DNA of 64,000 nucleotides from Taudactylus pleione (lineage: Eukaryota > Chordata > Amphibia > Anura > Myobatrachidae). Positions 1 through 11,827 of this stretch are shown here, piece by piece; within the stretch, counting starts at the first letter, position 1; every line of letters begins with the position of its first letter. The stretch covers positions 3,899,001 to 3,963,000 of the forward strand of contig JAUIMM010000213.1 of NCBI GenBank assembly GCA_031769625.1, written 5' to 3'. Both the position numbers and the translations under genes were made by a program. Below the pieces are notes generated by a model. That model made no database searches and was not told where the DNA came from. It worked only from the letters and a program-made list of their open reading frames with translations.

Positions 1-2
1 CT

Positions 3-2110
3 CAGTATGAAAAAATCTTTGACGTTAACAACACACATAGGAAGAGTACTTTTAAAAATAAATCACAATTTTTTCCAACAAGTGTCAGGAGTGCGCCTAT
101 CGATATTTTCTATAGAAAAACTTTGAATGAATTTAAAAGCCTATGCAAAAAACAAAAAAAGAAATCAAAATATAGGGATAATCTTATGTTGAAAGAAAGA
201 TTGGGCATTAGGACCTTGGCTGGCGATCCCTCCATCATTATCAAACCGGCGGATAAGGGTGGAGGGATCGTCATCCAGGACACCAAGGACTATATGACTG
301 AGGTGATGCGACAGTTGAGTGACAGGGATCAATACTCTGTCTTACAGGCAGATCTGACCAGTCATTTTCAGCAACAACTAGTTTCCCTGTTGGACAGGGC
401 ATTAGGAGAGGGGGTGATAACGAGGGATGAGAGAAAATATTTGATTTTGAACCACCCAGTGATACCAACTTATTATCACCTTCCCAAGATCCACAAGACA
501 CTCACTACACCACCTGGGCATCCTATTGTGGCTGGTATCGGGTCACTTACTTCTCACCTTTCACATTTTGTTGATTTTTTTCTTCAGCCTTATGCAACTT
601 CTTTAAGATCACATATCAAAGACACCAATCACTTTTTACACTTGTTTAATATTACTTGGAAGTACACTTATCTATTTGTCACCTGTGATGTACAGGCACT
701 TTATTCAAATATTCCTCACGATAGGGGTATACAAGTGGTGGAGAATGTTTTAAAAGGGGACACTGAGGTCACTAATAATCAGAGAAGGTTTATCTTAGAC
801 TCGATTAAATTCATTCTTACACATAACTATTTTGTTTTTGATCACGTGTTTTATTTACAGACACTTGGGACGGCGATGGGTACGAGGTTCGCGACGAGCT
901 TCACCAACCTATACATGGGGGCCTTTGAGGAGGCGCATGTGTGGGGGGTTGGGCTTGGCACGAATCTTGTGCTATATGGGCGTTATATTGATGACTTGTT
1001 TTTTATTTGGAATGGTGATGCACATTCACTTGCATGTTTATTTCACAGTTGAATAATAATAATTTTCATTTGACCTTCACGAGCACTTATCACCCATCTA
1101 GTATTTCATTTCTCGATATCACTCTGTATGTGGAAAATGCTAATATTTTTACCAAAACCTATAGGAAGGATGTTGACATGTTTAATTATTTACATTTCAC
1201 ACTGCAAACCTTGGTTATATAATATTCCATACGGCCAAATAAGGAGACTACGTCGAAACTGTTCCAGTGACGCCGTTTTTGAGAGTCAGGAGACAGAAAT
1301 CCTTGAAGCCTTTAGAGAAAGGAAATACCCTGACACCCTTCTTAAAAATGCTCTTGAGAAAAACAGATTACTTAATAAAGATGAGCTTCTTGAAAGTAAA
1401 CTGAAAAACACGTGTGGGTTGGACCATCCCAAGTTTATATCCAAATTTAATAACTGTTCCCACAAAATTAAAAAGATATTAACATCTAATTTTCAGATTT
1501 TGCTCTCTGATAACACACTGAAAGAAAATATTCCAAGTGACCCAATGGTTGTCTTTAGGAAAGCTGATAACCTGAGAGATCTATTGGCACCAAGCTTTTT
1601 TAAGAATCAGCTTACTGCCAAAGATACAACTAATAACAAGAATGACTGGTTGGTTAGCAGACCTAAAGGGTGTCATAAGTGCGGACGTTCTTCATGCATT
1701 ACTTGTGAATTTGTAGTTAATAGATGTTGTGAATTTACATCGACCAATTCAAATGAGACCTTTCCTATTAAAAGCTATATTAACTGTAACACACCATATG
1801 TGATCTATATGCTGGAATGTACATGTGGTACCCAATATATTGGGCGAACTATAAGACCACTTAGATGTTGATTCCTTGAACATAGGAGACTCATTATGAA
1901 AAGCAATATTATGCATAGCGTTCCAAGACATTTCACCCATAATCATTGGTCTAATCCGAGAGATATTAAAATTATACGTATAGAGCATATTCCATTAACT
2001 GAAAGGAGAGGTGACAGGTTTTCCAAATTGTGTCTTCGTGAAAACTTCTGGATACATACAACTTCTTATACCCTGATGGTTTCAATGAGAACATTGAAAT
2101 CGATGTGTAA
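3..2110 (+). pseudogene. Penelope-like element (PLE): reverse transcriptase + GIY-YIG endonuclease, decayed
   Basis: The reading frame is open from base 3, so the start lies upstream of the window. The first part (to 1052) is a PLE reverse transcriptase: CDVQALYSNIPH is the palm motif, GTAMGTRFATSFTNLYMG the next conserved block, and YIDDLFF near 985 the catalytic aspartates. The frame breaks near 1040 (it continues from 1034 in another frame), returns to the original frame near 1195, and carries the linker with a KGCHKCGRSSC-type cysteine cluster (about 1665-1710). It ends in a GIY-YIG nuclease starting with VIYMLECTCGTQYIGRT (about 1800-1850). An in-frame TGA at 1869-1871 interrupts the nuclease, whose C-terminal part (RENFWIHT) continues to about 2065 before another frameshift. 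The linker cysteines and domain order resemble the Neptune group. In PLEs these enzymes perform target-primed reverse transcription; this copy cannot encode them. Confidence 0.88.
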
Positions 2111-2270
2111 TCCCAAAAGTGATATTCACTCTGTCGATTATTTCTTCAGATGCTTATGTATCATAGGACTGCTTGATGTAGTGGCGGGACTTGATGTCGG
2201 GGACCCTTTAACCGGAAGGACCAGAGTTCTAACTCCTTCCCCTACCTCAAGTCACTTACCTTGATATTAG

Positions 2271-2592
2271 TATATATGATGCATCTGTATATCATATATT
2301 AGCTATCCTGATTTTTAACATGATTTTTGGTACGGCTATCCTAGTTTGGGATAGATAGATAATTCTTTAGAAGGCCTTATTGATTTATTGGTATTCGCAT
2401 GAAAGATATCATACTAGTTTGTAGACTACACAACGACTCGTATAGTAATGTTATATAATATTCCCTGTACTGGTATAACATCAGACTTGATATACCATTA
2501 TTATCATCTATTATGGGTCTACTTTTTCTGTTATAAGATTATAATTATAATATTTTTATGTTTGTCATTTATCGCTTCAGCTTCTGAATATA
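2271..2592. other. AT-rich spacer after the PLE
   Basis: I see no coding frame or clear repeat here. It may be the 3' untranslated tail of the PLE. Confidence 0.4.
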
Positions 2593-3191
2593 GGGCCTGA
2601 TTCAGAGCCGTTCGCTATTTGCGGTCGTTCGTTCAAAAACAAGGGGTGGCTATTCAAATGATCCGTTCGCAAATTGCAGTCTGTTCACACCTCTAAATCT
2701 GAACGAGCGAGCAAAACATACGCTTGTTTTTTTGTTAAAAACGCCCCCTGGCCGCTCGCACCATACGTCATGTCCGCTATTTATTAGATTAATCGAGTAC
2801 ATCGACCAGCGTATGAACTGCTCGCTATTCTTGTGGTTGGTTTTTGCTACCACAATCTTGCGAGCAGTTCTGGCTATAAAATAACCCAGTGACGTGGTCA
2901 ATGACGCTGCTGTATTAATTATGCACACCCATAAAACGCCCGTTTTGACCTTTAAGCACGCCTGCGTTCGGATCTCCACTCCCCGTTTTCAAGCACCTTC
3001 CCCTGTTACCACCCACATACGCCTCATTCTGTCACTCAAAATAGCAGGCATTCGCTATATTGCGAGCACATGAATTTCGGCCGCACTGACTGGTTCGCGC
3101 ATGCGTATAACGATCCGTACGCATGCGCAGATGTGCGAACATCGCTCGGAACGAGCGTACTGCCGCTAGCGAGTGGCTCTGAATGAGGGCC
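2593..3191. mobile_element. Harbinger-like MITE, family A copy 1
   Basis: The ends are GGGCCTGATTCAGAGCC and the near-perfect inverse GGCTCTGAATGAGGGCC. The element is flanked by the 3-bp duplication ATA (2590-2592, 3192-3194). It has no transposase. The interior is shared with copies near 19.6, 21.8 and 28.8 kb. Three-base duplications are typical of PIF/Harbinger, so that superfamily is inferred. The minus-strand frame over 2650-2979 recurs as a similar frame in the 28.8-kb copy but has no recognisable motif. Confidence 0.8.
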
Positions 3192-3529
3192 ATAGCTCTC
3201 TCTCTGGTTTAGTAAATGTGGGGCTTGTCATAATAATTATTATTTTTATAATTGGTTTCTTTTTATTTTTTTGTAGATTTTATATTATTATTTTCTATAA
3301 GTGAGCGTATAAATAAATATTTTTATTTTTTACATAACAAGCAATTTATTGAGCAATGGATATATAATTCTATATGTAATTTTTTAATAATGCTTATTTG
3401 AAGTTAAAAAGTGGTATTCATTTATTGTCTTATTTATTGTCTTTTGATTTATGAGATATAAATGACTATTGTGAACAAGTGTCTTCTTATAACTACTGTG
3501 CAGATACAAACAAAACCACAATGTTTAAT
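3192..3529. other. AT-rich spacer
   Basis: Very AT-rich sequence with no feature I can support. Confidence 0.4.
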
Positions 3530-3589
3530 TAGAATTCCTAATTGGCTCATTAAGCACCACCTGTAGGAACAGGTATATGTAGGAGCAAG

Positions 3590-3960
3590 GTAGTCCCATT
3601 TTATCACCTTTGAAAAAGTCACAGGTCATGTGACGAAATGCGTTAAGCGGGACTGAGCTAATTGATACACTGTTGCTGGTATCAGTTGACACATGTATCA
3701 CGGATATCCCCACTACGGATCCGGCAGTTCCTATCCTGTGCTTTGGACCCAGCGGCTCCACTTCTGTCGGCGGCACATGATTTGGCCGTGCACACGCTTA
3801 TTAGTGCCGTTGCCGGTGTCAGCTGACACACATACTACGGACGCCCACATTGAGGACTGAACAGCTGCATTCGTAGGTTTGGGACCTAGCGGCTTCACCG
3901 TTATTTGGCAGCACTCTATCTGGATGTGCGCATTTCTAATCAGGAACCGGTGGTAAGAAT
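3590..3960 (+). mobile_element. PLE-type leader with hammerhead-like motif and internal duplication
   Basis: Positions 3607-3648 read as a decayed hammerhead core: a degenerate first box (TTTGAAAAA), a stem-II hairpin GTCAC...GTGAC, then GAAATGCGTT. This matches the CTGATGA / stem / GAAA-CGCGTT arrangement described for PLE hammerhead ribozymes. The following sequence contains a direct duplication of about 137 bp: GGACCCAGCGGCT at 3745 and GGACCTAGCGGCT at 3882 are equivalent positions. No coding region follows before 5 kb, so this looks like a detached PLE leader (pseudo-LTR). Confidence 0.45.
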
Positions 3961-5003
3961 ACTTTTACCAGATTAGGGGGGGGGGGGGGCAAGCCTGCTG
4001 GTTCCACAGACTGTGAGTACTATCAAATACCACATTTTCTTATGCCGTGAAGTTCTCCAAAGTAATCATTTTGCAGTGACTCGGTTTACACTCCACTGTT
4101 TCAAAGGCTGTGCACGGTGGATTTATACTAGTGTTCATCGTTTATTTCTCAGATCTACTTGGACTTGAATATGAGAGCTACCTCCAAGTGTATTTTATAC
4201 TGATAACGATCACCCACACATGACTCTCTATTGAGTTTTCCAGGATTATATCACATGCAGACAGTCTGAGACTGAATATACCTAACGGGTCACTGTTTAT
4301 TCCTAAATAGGAAGTGAATACTTGAGCCATATCACAGGAGTGTGACTATAGCATTATAAGGAGTAGTAACAGACTAAACACTCCATTTATTGTGCCTACA
4401 GTTGCTTTTCCGTATATATTTGTGGAAACATTCTATCATCTGGTCCGTAATAACGGTGAATCACTCTTACTACCACAAAGATACACTCTTTTTATGCAAC
4501 TTGTGTATCAATTTTGCTTTTTAGTGACATTGTCACTTTTATCTGCAAGGAAAATCATCTTGTCTTTATTACTGTGTCAATTGTATGTATTAATGTGTGT
4601 TTACTATTTTAGCTTGTTTAATTAAAAATCTTGTCTTTTACCACTTACTTATTTATTATTAATCTTAGTGACATATATAGTGACAGCGCAGATTTTCGTT
4701 TTTGTATGGTCTTCTCAAATTCAAACGCACACAGAGTTTGATATCTGCTGCAGTCTTATACATTGTCTTTTTTATAAACGTTATTTGTCAAATAGTGTTT
4801 AACGCCAGAATTTATTATTATTTTTTGGGAAAATACTTTGAAACAATCATTCAATATATGAAATTATGTTGGGTTCCTGGAATAATTTTTTTTATAAATT
4901 AAACATAGGTGTCAATAGAAAAAGTGATCATGGTCTGTAATAATTTTAAATATTTTGTAAATATTTTTACTTGAAGGTCTGTTAGTTTGTAGAATTGGAT
5001 TAT
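3961..5003. other. AT-rich region without recognised genes
   Basis: A G-run lies at about 3977-3989. Open frames at 4392-4625 and 4702-4902 are hydrophobic translations of AT-rich DNA with no family motif. Part of this may belong to the PLE leader upstream. Confidence 0.35.
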
Positions 5004-5255
5004 GGGCCTGATTCAGCAAGGATCGAAACTGCAAAGCTGCATACAGGCAGCTTTGCAATTCCGTCCTTGCTTACATGCAAATGCAGCAGGAGGTGAATGA
5101 CACCCCCTTCTGCATTTGCTATCCCAGCACTGGGACGGAGGTCGCAGGCTGGGATCACCATCGTGACTATCGGTATGTCCTGTGCACGTGCAGATTCTCG
5201 ATAATAGTGAATTTGTGTTCAGCAGTGCACTGGCATGCACTGCTGAATTAGGCCA
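5004..5255. mobile_element. Harbinger-like MITE, family C copy 1 (short)
   Basis: It starts GGGCCTGATTCAGCAAGG and ends TGCTGAATTAGGCCA. The flanks are TAT (5001-5003) and TAT (5256-5258). It has no coding capacity. Confidence 0.65.
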
Positions 5256-6040
5256 TATGTGTATTGGAATTTGTGTGTTATAATTAAATTATAGAGATAT
5301 ATATATATATGTATGTAGGGGTATTTTTGGGTCTATAAAATATGCAGCACTGTATATAGTACTGTAGGTTGGTTGGCAAACCTGAATACAGGAATGCTGA
5401 GTCAGTGTGGTTTACAAAAGAAGTACAGTACTGTATACTGTAAGCAGTGTCACAATAGACTTTAGTATTTTGAAAAGTTCCGATATTGAAGACTGCTACT
5501 GTGAATTGACCAAAAAGACTAAAAGAGCTAAATACAGTACTGTATGTAGTTCTGGCAAGAGAAGGTAAAGATAGGACATGACAGAAACTTGAAATACAGT
5601 ACTGTACATCAAGGGTTTCATTAAACTATACAGTACAGGGGGTACTGTAGACATTCTTAAAAGGAAGAGAAATACAGTAGTAGAATGCTCTGTACAGTAC
5701 TTACTGGGTTGACAAGGTGGGCTGGGAGCAGCCTGTTCCTCCTCCTTCTCTGCAAAATTAACCCTTATTCCCCTTTAGCAGAAACCTCAATAACACAAAA
5801 ATACTGTACACAGAAATACTTTATTACACACGAATACCAATACAGTATTGTAGAAGAATGACATGGGACAACAGTCAAAACACTGTAGTCACTTTTAATT
5901 GATTTCCCAATTTTGGATGATGTACAGTAAGTTCTCTTTTATTAACAGCGTAAATACTGTATAATACTTATGTTATCTGTTTTATTTCTATTCCTATCTA
6001 TGCAATATGAACCTCAACAAGATGGCTACCATATGGTTTG
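5256..6040. repeat. Cluster of TACAGTACTGTA-type palindromes
   Basis: The words TACAGTACTGTA, ATACAGTACTG and TACTGTA recur on both strands across the interval, for example near 5420, 5534, 5592, 5625-5650, 5695 and 5840. The spacing is irregular, so this is not a simple tandem array. No coding frame is present. Confidence 0.6.
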
Positions 6041-6059
6041 TTTTCTTTAAAAAGAACAA

Positions 6060-7200
6060 TTTTTGGGGAGAGATGTGGCCTAGCTGATACAGGGAGCAGA
6101 TATAACGGCTATGAGCTCCTGTCCCAGACTTGTATACAAGGCACACAGGGTGCTTTCAGAGGCTCTGGTTTGACTCCGGGGAGCACCTCTTGACTGCTGG
6201 CTTTTGGGGAAACTGCCAGAGTGCTTTGGGACCCTCCTGATCACTGCCAGCTATTGCAGCCGTTTCCAGGGCCAGAAGCTGCCTTTATTTTCCCAACAGG
6301 ACCCACCGCACCCGAACTGGCTCTCAACTCATGCTGGTTGATACAATTCACACCAGTCCAGTGATCTCCCATCTGCTGTGGGACCTATGGGCTCCCTCTG
6401 GACTGAGGTAGTGTGCCCCCCCATCATTTACTCAGCGACATCCTTTTCCTGGTGTTGTCATCTTGGCCAGGCTTCAGTAAGTGCGGCACTCCAACTCCAC
6501 CCCCCCCTACAGCCGGGCTTTTAGCGCCAGTGTCCGCTGTGCCTCCCAGACAAACTGCTGCCTTCTTCTAATGGGGCCCACTGGAGATTTGTTCCACAGA
6601 TGCTCCTTTCCTGCCTGCTGCCACCAGACGGTAGTTACTGTCATAGTTGCACACATCCAGCCTGCTCTGTTATCCACATTGAAAGTACTGTCCTGTGGCT
6701 CTCCCCACTCCCTTCTCTCTCTCACCTACCCATTGTAGCCGGTGAGCTGGTTCCTCATCCAAATTAACAGCAGCCTAGGAGGGGGTGCACCTCGCAGTCT
6801 CCTCTACTCTGGCTATGGACACTGTCCCGCTGTTGCTGTCCTGGTCATCCGCACTCACTGCCCGCTGATTGCTGTGTGTATGCCTCAGATACCCTCTGGT
6901 TTTACTGGCTCTTGACAGTTGTTTAATTAAGAGGCTCCTTTGGTGAGGCCCTCACGGCTCAGATGTTCTCACTCCCTGCCCTGTGTCTGCTGATGCCTTC
7001 TGAGTGTTCCTGGTTCCTAATCATTATCTGATTGTGAACCATTGACTCAACAAATTAGTTTTCAACCAGGAGGGGCTACAGTTACTGTCAAATCTCCCTC
7101 TGCGAGTTCGGACTGTCCTCATCATCCGTCTTCTACTTCTTACCCTCTGGCTCCCAATATGCAGACGAGCTGCATGACTGAATATACACCTCTTTCTGCC
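6060..7200 (+). other. Probable 5' region of the following L1 element
   Basis: Pyrimidine-rich sequence lies directly upstream of the L1 endonuclease remnant. I cannot identify ORF1 motifs. Open frames at 6481-6738 (+) and 6507-6725 (-) are short mirror frames with no family resemblance. Membership of the L1 is inferred from position only. Confidence 0.3.
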
Positions 7201-7204
7201 CTAA

Positions 7205-8960
7205 GCTTTGACTATTATTAATTTTGTTTCACTAAATCTTAAGGGGCTAAACTCCCCATAATAAAAGATGCTTTGCTTTACAAACCTGCCATGCCCATAA
7301 AGCAGATGTGGTGGCTTTTCAGGAAACTCACTTTTTGGTCCTAAAACTGTTTTTTTTTTTAAATTGCTTGCTGAATTTGATAACTATGATGTGGGGTGGG
7401 CTGAAACTCCTGAGGTGCGAGACTATAATTTTTTTTAATGTTCATAATACTTAATCCCATATAGATCTTATTTTGACTGACAAATGGTCTTTCCAGCTCA
7501 CTCATACTAACAAAATATGAAGTATCACTCGGATAGACCATGTCCCTTACTGTGAGTTTGGAACCCAAACCCCCGAAGAAAACCCAAATTCAGTCTTGGC
7601 ATCTATCCGACTATCTCCTTCAGTCTCCCAAAGTGACTCTTGACCTCCTATTCTCAATATATGGATGCTAACTCCCCCGAGAATACTGCTTTTCCCACTG
7701 GTGTGCTCTTAAGGTTGTGTTAAGGGCACAGCCATTCAACGAGGGGCCCATCTAAAAAAAACAATACCTACTCCTTCAGAGAGCTTTAGAATGCTCTTGC
7801 TACTTTTAAACATTAGAATCAATGTCGCCCCAATATTGAAGAGACAGTTGCATGAGATAGGATCCCTATTACAGAAGCTTTTTGTAGACAGCATGCAGGC
7901 TTCCCTCACTAAAAGCAGTCACAAGTTTTACACAGCAGGTAATACAGCTGGTAGAAAACTTGCCCGTAAGCTACGGGATCAACAAGCATGGAATAGGATT
8001 CACTGTCTGCTTGATGACCAGAGAAAAAGGATTTCTAATCCACAACATATTTCAAATCTTTTTGTTCAATATTTTACCACCCTTTATAATTTGCCATCTG
8101 ATTCCTCCATTCCTCAACCTAATAGAGATACCATATGCTCCTTCCATTTGACCCTGAACTTACCATCTCTGGCTTCAGATGATCTAACCTCACGTGATCC
8201 ACCCCATGGACTCTTGATTAGGTCGAGTGCGGCATTAGAGCTCCTGGTCCTGGTCCTGATGACTTTATTAAAGTTTTTTATGTTTCCTTTTCCACTGTCT
8301 TGGCTCCTATTTTAGTTAAGTTTATTATTGAAGTCACCATATTAGGCCGTCTCCCTGCTAAACTACTGGAAGTCGAAATAGTCACCATACCTAAACCGGG
8401 CAAAGACCCTTCAGACTGCAGAAACTATAGAACATTATCACTTCTAAATACTGACATTAAATTGTTTGCTCTGCATATTGCGGATAGACTCTCCCCCACC
8501 TTCCATAGTTTATACACCCTGATCTGGATTTGTGCTGGATTGACAAACCTCTGATAATACCCACAGGGTATTTAATATAATTCAATTGCTGTCTCGTTCT
8601 CAGGAACAATATGTATTGCTTTCTTTAGATGCCGAAAGGCCCTTTGACAGACTCAATTGGTATTATATGCGACACACATTGTTGCTCTTTGGTTTTCATG
8701 GGGCCATTTTGATTTGATAATGGTTTTGTACCAACACCCTTCAGCACAGGTTTTTAGCAATGGCTTTCTCTCCAGCACATTTCCCATTTGCAACGGTACT
8801 AGAAAGGGTTGCCCGATTTCCCCTCTAATCTTTGTATGGGCTATGATTTTTTTAGCATTGTAATTCTGGATATTTGTTTTACTATTACTCAATAACTATT
8901 TGATTACCCCCCCTTTTTTTTCTTTCTGTATCCTTACCATTTAAAAAAAAAAAAAAAACC
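7205..8960 (+). pseudogene. L1-type LINE ORF2 (endonuclease + reverse transcriptase), decayed
   Basis: The N-terminal endonuclease start is visible around 7205-7330: a SLNLKGLNSP-like block followed by HKADVVAFQETHF, the conserved QETH motif of L1 apurinic endonucleases. Linker and RT fingers follow at 7791-8315, then 8300-8554 with TIPKPGKDPSDCRNYR and LSLLNTDIKLFA, the classic L1 RT blocks. A further RT segment at 8657-8863 carries FSNGFLSSTFPICNGTRKGC and PISPLIF. The catalytic FADD segment and everything after it are missing, and the sequence jumps to an A-run at about 8942-8957. Several frameshifts separate the pieces, so no product is possible. Confidence 0.82.
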
Positions 8961-9084
8961 TCAATAAAGACATTGCTCAATTTATCACTAAAATGTTACA
9001 TAATTTCCGGTCACCACTCATGGTTTGATTGTCTCTCATTTTGTAATGATTATGGAGAGTACATATACATCAGCTAGGACTCAT

Positions 9085-9300
9085 GGTACTTGCCCCTTTG
9101 ATGAAGTCTTCACAGTGTAAAACACGTTGGGGTCTGTGGACACTCCTTAATTTATCTTTGATCCTTTGCTTGGTTCAATACCAGATAATCTGTTTTAACT
9201 TATATTAATATTTAGTTTTCTTTGGCTAAATAAATATGTGTTTTGCATATTAAACTATTGGCCTGGTTTTATCTGTTTTATAGCACTTCATTGGATGAGA
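9085..9300 (+). mobile_element. PLE-type leader fragment with hammerhead-like motif
   Basis: Positions 9093-9132 contain TTGATGA, a short loop region, then AAAACACGTTGGGG. This resembles the CTGATGA...GAAACGCGTTGGGG arrangement of amphibian and PLE hammerheads, although stem II is poorly preserved. It lies just downstream of the L1 tail and has no associated reverse transcriptase. Confidence 0.4.
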
Positions 9301-10228
9301 AGGACTGATTGAAAAAGTGAACAGATACAGTACTTAATGAAGTTCCAGATACAGAGATAAGTATGTTTTCAGTATTCCTTCAGTACAAGTGTATTCTATA
9401 TTTTTATTCACTTATACTCAGCACCAATTTTATCTAAAATACTACATATATTTGGTGCCTTGTCTACTATATTTTCTCAGTTTGATAGAGAGATAGACAG
9501 ATAGAAAAAAATAAAATTCAGCACTACATTAATAAAATACTGACCAGGTGCACTACACTATCAAAACTACAAAGGAGCTACCAAAAATGTGCAAAATAAT
9601 GGAAGGACTTTGAATATAACATGTATGCCTTCCATTACTTACAGTATGTAATATATATCATATAATGGTGCAGAACACCGTACGATCGCAGTGAAGCTGC
9701 ATCCCAAAGAAGATTTTTTTTTTCCTAGTGTAAGTATTTTAATTCAATTTAGAGTGGGAAAGGGAAAACTGTGTTTTTGAGAGGCAGTATATATTACTGT
9801 ACTTATTGGGTGTTGTGGCCCCATCAGCTGCATCCCAATATAATAAAAGTGGATTTTTTTTTCTTGAGTTAAAATTTTTTTTTTAAAGTTTTTACATAAA
9901 CTGCATATAATATATTATATAATACTCTATCTCATTACCACCACACCAAGTGAATGTACAGTTAGACGTTCAAGTACAGTAGCTTTACCCCTGTCCTGGT
10001 GTAAATCAATCATGAATCAATCTATAGAATAACAGGAGCAACCCAGTCATAGTACTTCTTCAACATCTACTTTTAGAGAAGGTCAAGGGGACAGAAATGT
10101 AAGCAAGGACACTGCAAATCTAAACAATGTTTGACAATTTTTTTTTTTAACATTTCTTTTATTCATCAGAGCAAAAATGCATTACACATCATATATCATA
10201 AAACAAAATAAATAACAAATAGAACAAA
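9301..10228. other. AT-rich region, no gene
   Basis: The phrase GCTGCATCCCAA followed by a T-run occurs twice (about 9697 and 9829), suggesting an old local duplication. Nothing else is supported. Confidence 0.35.
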
Positions 10229-10642
10229 GGGCCTGATTCAGAGCTGAACGCTCTGACCAGAGCGCTCGCTCTGAATCAGGGCCCTCCTCCATGAAAATGG
10301 AGCGGCCTCCTGGACGCTCATATAGCTGTGGAGTGATTTTGGCTCTATCAAAGCCAAAATCACTCCCACTGACATCACTAGTGATGTCAGTGGGGCCGGC
10401 TTCAGACGGTAGGCATTCCCATGGGCACGCCCCCGGCACGCCCACCAAAGGGGGGCGTGCTGTCAATCAACATCGACAGCACGCCCCCTTTGGTGCGAGA
10501 CCTGGAGTGATGGAAAGCCCGTCGCTCCCCGGGTCTCGCGCATGCGCATGACGGAGCTCCCTCCGTCGTGCGCATGCGCAGTGGGGAACATCGACCCGCT
10601 TGCGAGCGTACTGCCGCTCGTGAGCGGGTCTGAATGACCCCC
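10229..10642. mobile_element. Harbinger-like MITE, family B copy 1
   Basis: It starts GGGCCTGATTCAGAGC and ends GGGTCTGAATGACCCCC, with flanks AAA (10226-10228) and AAA (10643-10645). The interior is a chain of short palindromes, such as AGTGATTTTGGCTC and its inverse, and a CACTAGTG core. Overlapping open frames on both strands are by-products of these palindromes. Confidence 0.75.
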
Positions 10643-11039
10643 AAAGACCCATTAAGGATATGTATATATAAATAAGGCAATGTATTAACAGAAAAATATT
10701 TCCATCAAAAGGTAAAAGCGAAAAATGGCACATAATATCCATAGCAGTCTAAACATGGAATGTTGGACAATCTTTAAGAAAAAAAAACATCTAACTGTGA
10801 AGGGAAAAGTTACAGCTGAAAATTTTTAAATTGGGAATAATGCCATACACCACAAACAGTGGCAAGGATAGGCTGAGACCAGGGCCTCTATTTGAGAGTT
10901 GTGGTCCTGCTGCTGTTCCTTCATGCACTAGAATGCCTATTGCAAAAGCAAAGGGCAAATTCAGGCATCATCTGTAACTTGGCATGAACCACCTTCTCAC
11001 TCTGAGGCTAGATGTGTCTCCTCTAAAACAGCAAAATCA
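10643..11039. other. Spacer without recognised feature
   Basis: I see no motif, repeat boundary or long frame here. Confidence 0.35.
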
Positions 11040-11318
11040 GTGCACCAAAAGAACGCTAAGGCTGAAGAACAAATTGAGTTTTCACAAACTTCACAGATTT
11101 CTGAGGACAGTCTAAGGGTGTCCGAGAGTGCTATGTTTGAGTCTGACATTACTGATTCTGACACTGTAATCCTAGAAAAGCCTCATTCCACCAATTCTGA
11201 ACCCTCTGCAAATGTGAGGATGAGTAGTAGTAAAGGTAATGATGATGATAGTTTAGATATAGAATTTGAGGATGCTACATTGGAAGTGCAACAGTATGAG
11301 GGGGATAATTGTATCTGA
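11040..11318 (+). CDS. Unrecognised 92-residue acidic, Ser-rich open frame, possibly transposon-derived
   Basis: The frame is rich in Ser, Glu and Asp, with a run such as SSSKGNDDDSLDIEFEDA near its C-terminus. The same frame is open a little upstream of the ATG, which argues that the start shown is arbitrary and that this is part of a larger decayed gene. No catalytic or zinc-binding motif is visible. It may be a linker of a transposase, or chance. Treat it as hypothetical. Confidence 0.2.
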   Translation: MHQKNAKAEEQIEFSQTSQISEDSLRVSESAMFESDITDSDTVILEKPHSTNSEPSANVRMSSSKGNDDDSLDIEFEDATLEVQQYEGDNCI

Positions 11319-11598
11319 CACATGATGAGGAATGTTTTGGACAACAACAAGTTGACACAATTCAGGAGGATGATGGAAAGTAAGTCAACCAGTAGAGGCA
11401 GCACTTCATGTCAGTAATAAGAACCACAATGTCACATACTGACAACATTTGTAGTGCCAAAGTAAGTAGAGGAGGGACATTAACCATTTTGTGCCGAGTA
11501 GTTGAGGCAATGTGCCCATGCTCAGGGCTGCCATCAGAAATTGTGGGGCCCAGGCGAACAAAATGGGCAGCCCCCCCAACATCTCTCAACCCCCCCAC

Positions 11599-11631
<33 letters not shown>

Positions 11632-11819
11632 GTATTAGACATTCAAAGTTAATGGAACCTGCTGCCTTCCTGGAGGGAGTTAGTTTTACCTCATTCCTCC
11701 ACCTACACGATAACGAGGTGCCTAATCTAACCCATTATTATTTACTACACTTACAGTATGGCGCATTCTCCACCATGAATGCAAGTTAAACACTTAAGTG
11801 TCTCTTTTCCTGTCCTTAT
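11319..11819. other. Spacer with a TA microsatellite and a possible transposon terminus
   Basis: A TA dinucleotide tract occupies about 11600-11625. The phrase near 11523-11570 (CAGGGCTGCCATCAGAAATT followed by GTGGGGCCC) looks like the terminus of a hAT-type element, but I could not find a partner end. Confidence 0.35.
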
Positions 11820-11827
11820 TGCACAAC

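Noticed and set aside
2650..2979. 109-codon minus-strand frame shared with 28884-29213
   Set aside because: Both copies lie inside family A MITEs, so similarity reflects the repeat; no transposase motif is present and the other family A copies do not keep the frame.
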